The notes below the pieces were generated by a model. The model was not told the DNA's origin, did not search any database, and saw only the letters and a list, made by a program, of their open reading frames with translations. A stretch of DNA of 5,026 bases from Paracoccaceae bacterium (lineage in GTDB: Bacteria; Pseudomonadota; Alphaproteobacteria; Rhodobacterales; Rhodobacteraceae). Made by a program: the position numbers and the translations under genes. This document shows positions 1 to 5,026 of this stretch, one piece after another. The number at the start of each line of letters is the position of its first letter. Positions within the stretch are counted from its first letter, which is position 1. The stretch is taken from contig NVUP01000004.1 in the NCBI GenBank assembly GCA_002401945.1, positions 92,219 through 97,244 on the forward strand, given 5' to 3'.

Positions 1-1043
1 TGAGCTATTGGGGCCTTGCCGCCCTGGTCTTTGTGGTGGTGCTCTGGGCGTTGGGGGATGTGCTGCTGCCCTTTGTGCTGGGCGGTGCGGTGGCCTATCT
101 AATGGACCCAATTGCTGACCGGCTGGAGCGCATGGGTCTAAGTCGCTCTGGCGCTACCGCGGTGATCACCGTGGGAGCGGTGCTGCTGTTTTTGGTGCTG
201 CTCTTGGTCGTGGTGCCAACGCTGCTCTATCAGATGGTCGAACTGGTGCAGGTCTTGCCCGAATTGTTCCGCGATGCCCGCGCCTTTGCCAATGTGCACT
301 TCCCGTCGCTGTTTGACGAGGGCAGTCAGATGCATCAGACTATTGCCGCCCTGACAGAGACCCTGAAAGGTCGGTCCATCGACGTGCTGGAATCCATTCT
401 TGGATCTGCGGCGTCCCTGCTCAGCGTGGTGGTGCTGATTGTTATTGTGCCGGTGGTGTCGATTTACCTGTTGCTGGACTGGGACCGGATGACCGCCCGC
501 ATCGGCGAGCTGTTGCCGCGCGACCATGCGCCGGTCATTCACCGTCTGGCGGCTGAAATTGATGCCGTTCTGGCCTCGTTCATTCGCGGCATGGGCACTG
601 TCTGCCTGATCCTGGGTACCTATTATGCAGTGTCGCTGATGTTGGTGGGGCTGAACTTTGGTCTGGCGGTAGGTTTCATCGCCGGGCTGGTGACCTTCAT
701 TCCCTACCTTGGCGCGCTGATCGGCGGCGCATTGGCCATTGGTCTGGCGCTGTTTCAGTTCTGGGGCGACTGGTACTCGATTGGCGCGGTTGCAGTGATC
801 TTTACCATCGGACAGGTGGTCGAGGGCAACTACCTGACCCCCAAGCTGGTTGGCAACTCGGTTGGGTTACACCCGGTCTGGTTGCTGCTGGCGCTGTCGG
901 TGTTTGGCTCGCTGTTTGGCTTTGTCGGCATGTTGGTGGCGGTGCCAATGGCCGCCGCACTGGGCGTCGTCGCCCGGTTTGCAGTCGAGCAATATCTCGA
1001 CAGCCGTCTGTATCGGGGCGAATCCCACCAGGACGCCGACTAA
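1..1043 (+). CDS. PerM/AI-2E family permease, 5' end truncated by window edge
   Basis: This is a polytopic inner-membrane protein of the AI-2E exporter / PerM family. Members are annotated as AI-2E exporters or PurR-regulated permeases, but substrates are proven for few, so none is assigned. The frame is open to the left edge (first whole codon at 3), giving 346 residues here. The GTG at 33 lies inside the first hydrophobic segment and is not the true start. Hydrophobic segments fall near residues 4-34, 51-75, 136-157, 196-251 (with a break), 257-272 and 289-328. A long soluble loop (about 76-130) separates the N-terminal segments from the rest, as usual in this family. Family-typical motifs are YLLLDWDRM (155-163), IPYLGALIGG (233-242) and EGNYLTPKLVG (274-284). 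It ends in TAA one base before the hdaA start, so the two are probably cotranscribed. Family call is firm; substrate unknown. Confidence 0.93.
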   Translation, partial: SYWGLAALVFVVVLWALGDVLLPFVLGGAVAYLMDPIADRLERMGLSRSGATAVITVGAVLLFLVLLLVVVPTLLYQMVELVQVLPELFRDARAFANVHFPSLFDEGSQMHQTIAALTETLKGRSIDVLESILGSAASLLSVVVLIVIVPVVSIYLLLDWDRMTARIGELLPRDHAPVIHRLAAEIDAVLASFIRGMGTVCLILGTYYAVSLMLVGLNFGLAVGFIAGLVTFIPYLGALIGGALAIGLALFQFWGDWYSIGAVAVIFTIGQVVEGNYLTPKLVGNSVGLHPVWLLLALSVFGSLFGFVGMLVAVPMAAALGVVARFAVEQYLDSRLYRGESHQDAD

Positions 1044-1044
1044 C

Positions 1045-1752
1045 ATGCCGCAACAGCTAAGCTTTGATCTCCCCGCCAAACCGGCGCTGGGACGCGATGA
1101 CTTCTTTGTGGCGCCGTCTAATGCGATGGCGGTGGCGATGCTGGACAGCGCCTTTACCTGGCCCAGTGGCAAACTAGTGCTCAGCGGCCCGCGAGGCGCG
1201 GGCAAAACCCACCTGGTGCATGTCTGGGCCAGCCAGTCCGGCGCCCGCATCATTGCCGCAACAGATTTGACCGAAAAGAAGGTGCCCGAGCTGGCCCAAG
1301 GTCCGGCCGCGGTCGAGGATGTGCCCGATATTGCGCGTGACCCGCAGGCACAGAACGCCCTGTTTCACCTACACAACATGGTGCTGGCCAATGGTCATGC
1401 GCTGATGTTGACCGGCCAGTCCGCGCCCAATCTGTGGGGGCTGTCGCTGCCAGATCTGCAAAGCCGGATGCAGGCCGCAACCCATGTGGCGCTTGAGGCC
1501 CCCGATGATGCCCTGCTGGCTGTGGTACTGGCAAAACTGTTCGATGATCGCCAAATCATGCCCAAGCCGGATGTGATCCCCTATCTGGTGGCCCATATGG
1601 ACCGCTCGTTTGAGGCCGCCGCAAAAGTCGTTGAACAGATGGATGAAATCTCGCTGTCCGAAGGCCGCACCCTGTCGCGGCCACTGGCGGTGCGACTATT
1701 GGCGCAGAACCAATACGAAATGTCGCTCGAATCTGACCCAAAGGATGATTGA
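1045..1752 (+). CDS. hdaA: HdaA, DnaA-related AAA+ regulator of replication initiation
   Basis: A 235-residue protein resembling the AAA+ domain of DnaA without its DNA-binding domain, as in Hda/HdaA. In E. coli and Caulobacter, Hda proteins bind the DNA-loaded sliding clamp and stimulate ATP hydrolysis by DnaA, preventing re-initiation. Visible features: a clamp-binding-like hexamer QLSFDL (4-9), Walker A GPRGAGKT (48-55), a degenerate Walker B with E91-D92, a sensor-1-like LTGQSAP (122-128), LPDLQSRM (135-142) whose R141 matches the box VII arginine finger of Hda, and a sensor-2-like helix from R187. The ATG at 1045 places the clamp motif at the extreme N-terminus, as in the family. AGGA at 1030-1033 is a possible ribosome site 11 bases upstream. 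The frame stays open further upstream, but that stretch overlaps the permease and reads as a cysteine/arginine-rich shadow. Other DnaA-like loaders are possible but less likely. Confidence 0.88.
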   Translation: MPQQLSFDLPAKPALGRDDFFVAPSNAMAVAMLDSAFTWPSGKLVLSGPRGAGKTHLVHVWASQSGARIIAATDLTEKKVPELAQGPAAVEDVPDIARDPQAQNALFHLHNMVLANGHALMLTGQSAPNLWGLSLPDLQSRMQAATHVALEAPDDALLAVVLAKLFDDRQIMPKPDVIPYLVAHMDRSFEAAAKVVEQMDEISLSEGRTLSRPLAVRLLAQNQYEMSLESDPKDD

Positions 1753-1793
1753 CCGGAGCCTGCCGATTTCGCATCCTGCACCTACGACGACCT

Positions 1794-1798
1794 GGGGA
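1794..1798 (+). promoter_or_regulatory. Ribosome binding site of ppx
   Basis: GGGGA lies five bases before the ATG at 1804. The in-frame codons between the hdaA stop (1750-1752) and this ATG contain no ATG, GTG or TTG, so this site and the ATG at 1804 together fix the ppx start. No convincing -35/-10 pair is seen in the 51-base gap, which suggests transcription from upstream. Confidence 0.55.
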
Positions 1799-1803
1799 AT
1801 ACT

Positions 1804-3345
1804 ATGAACGTGAAACCGGATCCTGCTGCTGAGTGGGGGCCCTTTGAGCGGCCGCTGTTCGAAGACCCTGGCGCCCGTGCTTTGTCGCGGGTTGGGGTTG
1901 TTGATGTCGGCTCGAACTCGGTGCGCCTGGTGGTGTTCGACGGCGCCGCCCGCAGCCCGGCCTATTTCTACAACGAAAAAATCATGTGCGCCTTGGGCGC
2001 TGGCCTGTCCGAAACCGGCGTGTTGAACCCCAAGGGTCGCATCCGTGCCCTGTCAGCATTGCGCCGGTTCCAGCATCTGGCACTGGGCATGGGATTGCCG
2101 CCGCTGAGCGTGGTGGCCACCGCTGCGGTGCGAGACGCCAGCGACGGACCGGATTTCTGTGCTCAGGTGAAACGCGAAATCGGGATGAAAATCTGGGTCA
2201 TTGATGGCCGCGAAGAGGCGCGTCTGTCGGCACAGGGCGTGCTGCTGGGCTGGCCCGGATCTTATGGCCTGGTCTGCGATATCGGTGGCTCGTCAATGGA
2301 GCTGGCCGAAATCCAGGAGGGTCGGGTTGGCAAGCGGGTGACCTCGTCGCTGGGCCCGTTGAAACTGCGCGAGCTGCCCGGCGGGCGACGCGGTCGCAGG
2401 GCGCATATCAAACAGGTCATGACCGATCTGAAAGAGCAGATGGGCTCGCAAAAGGATCGGCTGTTTCTGGTTGGCGGCAGCTGGCGTGCCATTGCCCGCA
2501 TTGACATGGTCCGGCGCGGCTATCCATTGAAAGTGCTGCATGAATACCGGATGACGGCGCAAAGCGTGCGCGACACCCTCAAATACATTGAAAATAACGA
2601 TCTCGAAAAGCTGCGCCTCGCCAGTGGCTTTTCCACCGCCCGCATGTCGCTGATCCCCTATGCCGTGGATGTGCTGGCGCAATTGGTGCGTAGCTTCAAA
2701 CCCAAAGACATTGCGATCTCCAGCTATGGCATCCGCGAGGGCCTGCTGTATGAGCAGATGCCGCAACGGCTGCGCAACCGAGACCCGCTGGTTGAATCCT
2801 GCCGTTTTGCCGAATCCAAAGACGCCCGCATGCCTGGATTTGGTAAAACGCTGTATAATTTTGTACTGCCGCTGTTCAAATCCAATCCCGAGACCACCAA
2901 ACGGCTGATCAAGGCCGCCTGCCTGCTGCACGACGTCAGTTGGCGCGCCCACCCTGATTACCGGGCCGAGGTCTGTTTCGACAATGCCACCCGCGCCAAT
3001 CTGGGCGGGCTAAAACATTCGGAACGGGTGTTTCTTGGCCTAGCCCTGTTGCACCGCTATCGCAACAAGCGCGAGGGCACACGGTTCGAAGATCTGTATG
3101 ATCTGCTCGACGAAAAGGGCAAGAAAGAGGCCGAAATCCTAGGCAAGGCAATGCGGTTTGGCGCCATGTTGATGGTGTCTCAGGACGGCGATATTGGCAC
3201 CTTGAAGTGGCAACCCCGCAAAAAGCAACTGCGCCTCATCCTGCCCAAATCGGTGGAACCGCTATATGGCGAGGTTGCCGAATCCCGTCTTGCGTCACTG
3301 GCGCAGGTCTTGCAGGCCGAAGTCACGGTGGACATTCGCAACTGA
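1804..3345 (+). CDS. ppx: Ppx/GppA family phosphatase (exopolyphosphatase or pppGpp phosphohydrolase)
   Basis: A 513-residue cytoplasmic enzyme of the ASKHA-fold Ppx/GppA family, which removes terminal phosphate from inorganic polyphosphate and/or converts pppGpp to ppGpp. Residues 1-29 are a variable leader. The phosphate-1 loop is GVVDVGSNSVRL (31-42); ATAAVRDASD (105-114) follows; the conserved catalytic-glutamate region is DGREEARLS (134-142, E137/E138). The phosphate-2 loop is CDIGGSSMEL (158-167), and LVGGSWRAIARI (222-233) is the adenosine-type motif. A basic stretch GGRRGRRAHIK (193-203) may help hold polyanionic substrate (inference). The C-terminal part (from about 330) resembles the HD-like domain of long Ppx proteins, with LLHDVSW (374-380) and a later H405, so this is the long form (E. 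coli PPX is also about 513 residues). It lies 51 bases after hdaA in the same frame. Sequence alone does not separate polyphosphate from pppGpp as substrate. Confidence 0.92.
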   Translation: MNVKPDPAAEWGPFERPLFEDPGARALSRVGVVDVGSNSVRLVVFDGAARSPAYFYNEKIMCALGAGLSETGVLNPKGRIRALSALRRFQHLALGMGLPPLSVVATAAVRDASDGPDFCAQVKREIGMKIWVIDGREEARLSAQGVLLGWPGSYGLVCDIGGSSMELAEIQEGRVGKRVTSSLGPLKLRELPGGRRGRRAHIKQVMTDLKEQMGSQKDRLFLVGGSWRAIARIDMVRRGYPLKVLHEYRMTAQSVRDTLKYIENNDLEKLRLASGFSTARMSLIPYAVDVLAQLVRSFKPKDIAISSYGIREGLLYEQMPQRLRNRDPLVESCRFAESKDARMPGFGKTLYNFVLPLFKSNPETTKRLIKAACLLHDVSWRAHPDYRAEVCFDNATRANLGGLKHSERVFLGLALLHRYRNKREGTRFEDLYDLLDEKGKKEAEILGKAMRFGAMLMVSQDGDIGTLKWQPRKKQLRLILPKSVEPLYGEVAESRLASLAQVLQAEVTVDIRN

Positions 3346-3714
3346 TCAGATATCGGTCGGCCCACTAACGTCCGGCTGCTCGCTATCGTCCGGCGCCGGT
3401 TTTTTACGGATGATGATATCGCCATTGGGCAGGATCTCGGGCATCTCATAGGTGCTCCAGTCCTCGACCTGCGTGGCAATCTCGGCCAGGGCTGGTCCCA
3501 TCTCATTCAGAAACCCCTGCATCGACGGCCCCAATTCGTCGGCCAGTTTGCGCAAGTCATCCAGCGTTGGCGCCATTTCCTGGCGCAACCCTTCCCAGAA
3601 CAACTCCATACCCTGTTCCATCAGACCTGGCCCCTGATCCTGGTCCGAATCCTGAGCAAAAGCGGGCGCTGCAAGCAACGCGGCAACGGTGAGCGGCAAG
3701 ACGATCTGTTTCAT
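3346..3714 (-). CDS. Small secreted (periplasmic) protein of unknown function
   Basis: A 122-residue protein with a classic Sec signal peptide: K2, a hydrophobic core over residues 4-18, and an AFA|QD cleavage site after residue 20. There is no lipobox cysteine, so it should be soluble in the periplasm or exported. The mature part starts with an acidic D/Q-rich stretch (21-29). A predicted helical, amphipathic middle (31-86) follows, containing EMAPTL (46-51), ELGPSM (60-65) and EMGPAL (71-76). Then come EDWSTYEMPEILPNGDIIIRKK (84-105) and an acidic, proline-rich tail. I recall similar Rhodobacteraceae proteins being labelled 'AAA+ family ATPase', but this one has no Walker A or B motif, so that label would be wrong. 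No Shine-Dalgarno sequence is apparent; a promoter in the 31-base upstream gap may give a leaderless transcript. Its stop abuts the ppx stop. The function is unknown; I am sure of the gene and its secretion signal. Confidence 0.85.
   Translation of the reverse strand: MKQIVLPLTVAALLAAPAFAQDSDQDQGPGLMEQGMELFWEGLRQEMAPTLDDLRKLADELGPSMQGFLNEMGPALAEIATQVEDWSTYEMPEILPNGDIIIRKKPAPDDSEQPDVSGPTDI
3390..3405 (+). terminator. Possible intrinsic terminator for ppx, inside the opposing gene
   Basis: The 10-base palindrome CCGGCGCCGG (3390-3399) is followed directly by six T (3400-3405), 45 bases past the ppx stop and in the plus orientation. The palindrome alone folds only as a 3-bp stem with a 4-base loop. 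Alternatively CCGGC at 3372-3376 can pair with GCCGG at 3395-3399 as a 5-bp stem with an 18-base loop. Either is a weak hairpin. The T-run is also explained by two lysine codons of the minus-strand gene, so it may be coincidence. Confidence 0.3.
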
Positions 3715-3720
3715 GAGGGT

Positions 3721-3749
3721 ACTATAGCCCCGATTGGCGGCAGTTTTAA
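3721..3749 (-). promoter_or_regulatory. Candidate sigma-70 promoter giving a leaderless mRNA
   Basis: Read on the minus strand, TTAAAA (3744-3749, 4 of 6 to TTGACA) and TATAGT (3721-3726, 5 of 6 to TATAAT) are separated by exactly 17 bases. Six bases (3715-3720) follow the -10 box before the ATG, so the expected start of transcription is the A of the start codon at 3714. The -35 box overlaps the TAA stop of the upstream hydrolase gene. The gap is short and AT-richer than its surroundings, so chance similarity cannot be excluded. Confidence 0.45.
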
Positions 3750-4741
3750 GTCAGTTCAATATCCAGGCTCACCGGAAAATGGTCCGAAGCCGCCAAAAGC
3801 GCCTCTCGCAGGGCCACATCACCGTAACATTCGGCGTCCTCAAACGGATGCCAGATCCGCCATTCAGGCGCCAAGTCCATCAATCCGGGCGACAGCATCA
3901 CATAGTCCAACAGGGCACAAAAAAAGCGTTTGGTCTTGGGGTTAAAGAACCGCGAGGAACTGGGCAGCGCCACCGCGCGAGGCTGCGACAGATGGCTGGC
4001 ATGTGGGTCCTGCATTTCCTCGCCCATCACAATCTCGACCGAGGAGTGGCCAAACAACCGTTCGTATTCATCCAGACCCGGCCCATCGTTCAGATCGCCC
4101 ATCACAATCAGGTCCTGGCCGTCCTGAAGGTGCTGTTCCACCCGTCGGCGCAGCCAGATCGCCTGGGCCAGTTGCTTGCGCCGGTTGGCAATAGAAAGCC
4201 GAATCTCCGCATCCCGATTGCGCGCACCATGTGGCGCCTTGGATTTCAGATGGGCCCCAATCAGACGAAGCTCTCGCCCCCCTGCGGTGGTGACTGCCAG
4301 TTCCAGCGGCGGTTTGGAAAATCGCACATGATCCAGTCTCGCATCAATATCGAGGTCAATGTTGAACACCCCGTCAAACCGCGGCGCCATCTCATCCTGT
4401 TGCGGGTCATGGCGCACCTGCAGCACATCCGGGTCAAACATCAGGGCAATTTCCTGCTGGGTGTCATTGGCAAAGCCCATGACCACCTGCCGTGCCCGCA
4501 CCCCCACCCGCTCGGCAAAGTTCTGCAAGGCTTTTACAGTGCTTTGGCTGCGGCCTGAATTGGGCGCTTCAATCACCATCACCGCATCGGCATCAAGGGT
4601 TTGGAACACCTGCGCCAATGCCTGGCCTTGGGTAAAACGATCGATGCCATGCCGCCCCGAAGGCGCCTGATCCAGCACCAGCTGGTCGCGCTCATCAAAC
4701 AGCGCGGCAAACCATTCGACGTTATAACTGACCAGCCGCAT
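3746..4741 (-). CDS. Endonuclease/exonuclease/phosphatase (EEP) family hydrolase
   Basis: A 331-residue protein with the EEP (DNase I / exonuclease III / sphingomyelinase) fold, a metal-dependent phosphodiesterase or phosphatase family. Numbered from the ATG at 4741, the signature is complete: SYNVEWF (5-11, N7), VIEAP (57-61, metal-binding E58), IGAHLKSK (161-168, H164), VMGDLND (213-219, D216 and N218), LLDYVMLS (277-284, D279) and SDHFPVS (319-325, D320-H321 catalytic pair). Neither signal peptide nor membrane segment is seen, so it should be cytoplasmic. The substrate (DNA, RNA, nucleotide or phospholipid) cannot be told. An ATG at 4765 would add eight residues, but family members usually begin almost directly at this first strand (MRLVSYN here), so 4741 is preferred; both sites have weak ribosome signals. 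Its start overlaps the end of the J-domain gene by 20 bases, suggesting translational coupling. The small secreted-protein gene follows 31 bases downstream. Confidence 0.88.
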   Translation of the reverse strand: MRLVSYNVEWFAALFDERDQLVLDQAPSGRHGIDRFTQGQALAQVFQTLDADAVMVIEAPNSGRSQSTVKALQNFAERVGVRARQVVMGFANDTQQEIALMFDPDVLQVRHDPQQDEMAPRFDGVFNIDLDIDARLDHVRFSKPPLELAVTTAGGRELRLIGAHLKSKAPHGARNRDAEIRLSIANRRKQLAQAIWLRRRVEQHLQDGQDLIVMGDLNDGPGLDEYERLFGHSSVEIVMGEEMQDPHASHLSQPRAVALPSSSRFFNPKTKRFFCALLDYVMLSPGLMDLAPEWRIWHPFEDAECYGDVALREALLAASDHFPVSLDIELT

Positions 4742-5026
4742 ATCTACTACATCCGTTGATTTCATCCCAGGCCCGGTTGATGTCGATCATCCGCTTTTCA
4801 GCCAACCGCACCGCTTCTTCAGGCACCCCGCGCGCCATCATCGCATCCGGGTGGGTTTCACGCACCAACTGACGCCAATGTTTGCGGATCTCATCGCGGG
4901 TCATATCCGGGTGCACCCCAAGAATTGTAAAAGGATCACTTGGCATATCTGGCACAAACCGTGCCCGCAATGCCCGGAACTGGACAATATTCAGGCCAAA
5001 TATCTGCGACACCTCGCGCAGAAACT
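4722..5026 (-). CDS. TerB/DjlA-like J-domain co-chaperone, 5' end beyond window
   Basis: The C-terminal 100 residues of a DjlA-like protein. Residues 1-26 of the visible part (FLREVSQIFGLNIVQFRALR onward) match the end of a TerB-type helical domain, which in this family precedes the J-domain. Residues 30-89 form the J-domain: DPFTILGV at its start, helix II DEIRKHWRQLVRET (44-57), the HPD signature at 58-60 (bases 4845-4853), a short insertion, and helix III with INRAWDEI (82-89). J-domains stimulate the ATPase of DnaK-type Hsp70s, so this is a likely DnaK partner; the client is unknown. The GTG at 5010-5012 lies inside the TerB part and is not the true start, since the frame is open to the window edge. 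An 11-residue tail after the J-domain (90-100) is largely encoded in the stretch overlapping the EEP start. No transmembrane anchor lies in the visible part. Confidence 0.85.
   Translation of the reverse strand, partial: FLREVSQIFGLNIVQFRALRARFVPDMPSDPFTILGVHPDMTRDEIRKHWRQLVRETHPDAMMARGVPEEAVRLAEKRMIDINRAWDEINGCSRYAAGQL

Noticed and set aside
850..1044. An upstream extension of the hdaA frame, starting at 850
   Set aside because: These 65 codons overlap the conserved C-terminal part of the permease and translate to a cysteine/tryptophan/arginine-rich string unlike Hda. The ATG at 1045 puts the clamp motif at the N-terminus as expected.
1750..1806. Stop-codon readthrough fusing HdaA to Ppx, since both are in the same frame
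   Set aside because: The frames match across one TGA and 17 sense codons, but one shared frame in three is expected by chance. A ribosome site and ATG are present for ppx, and no readthrough signal is seen.
2293..2952. A 219-codon minus-strand open frame inside ppx
   Set aside because: It is antisense to the conserved phosphate-2 loop and HD-like region of Ppx; its product is Q/H/G-rich with no domain, and it has no supporting context.
3369..3393. Direct repeat CGTCCGG (3369-3375 and 3387-3393)
   Set aside because: Both copies encode acidic/proline tail residues of the secreted protein in a GC-rich, low-complexity stretch. Seven bases at this spacing do not suggest an operator or a mobile-element scar.
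3734..4558. A 274-codon plus-strand open frame
   Set aside because: It lies opposite the EEP hydrolase, whose complete catalytic signature is on the minus strand. The plus-strand product is rich in H, Q, R and P with no recognisable motif, typical of a shadow frame in GC-rich DNA.
4905..4913. A second HPD tripeptide in the J-domain protein, in GVHPDMT
   Set aside because: It lies before helix II, where J-domains have a variable turn. Only the HPD at 4845-4853 is between helices II and III, so this is not a duplicated J-domain.
1..5026. Search for mobile elements, CRISPR arrays, tRNA or rRNA genes, riboswitches and foreign islands
   Set aside because: No inverted terminal repeats, transposase or integrase motifs, regularly spaced repeats or cloverleaf-like sequences were seen. 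All six genes have similar GC-rich codon use and fill the window nearly completely.

Overview
The window looks like ordinary chromosomal backbone of an alphaproteobacterium, most likely of the Rhodobacteraceae (Roseobacter group). The evidence is a GC-rich coding style, dense packing, and proteins that read like that family's versions of a PerM/AI-2E permease, HdaA, Ppx/GppA, an EEP hydrolase and a TerB/J-domain co-chaperone. The taxonomic call rests on recognising protein style, not on a search. I see no mobile element, CRISPR array, tRNA, rRNA or defence locus, and nothing I would call a previously undescribed multi-gene system.

Left half (1-3345, plus strand): three genes run in one direction. 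A PerM/AI-2E-type permease (5' end outside the window) ends one base before hdaA, a small DnaA-related AAA+ protein with an N-terminal sliding-clamp-binding motif. After 51 bases comes a 513-residue Ppx/GppA-type phosphatase with a C-terminal HD-like region. From memory, relatives often carry polyphosphate kinase (ppk) between hdaA and ppx; here there is no room for it.

Right half (3346-5026, minus strand): three genes run towards the left group. A TerB/DjlA-like J-domain protein (5' end outside the window) overlaps by about 20 bases an endonuclease/exonuclease/phosphatase-fold hydrolase. That hydrolase is followed after 31 bases by a 122-residue secreted protein of unknown function. The two groups meet with no spacer: the palindrome TGATCA supplies both stop codons.

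The most interesting details are small. A good -35/-10 pair in the 31-base gap would start transcription exactly on the A of the secreted protein's ATG, implying a leaderless mRNA. The same protein carries three spaced copies of an E-[LM]-[AG]-P motif in its helical middle. A GC palindrome followed by six T lies inside this gene, in the right orientation and distance to stop ppx transcription. No gene-free stretch exceeds about 50 bases.
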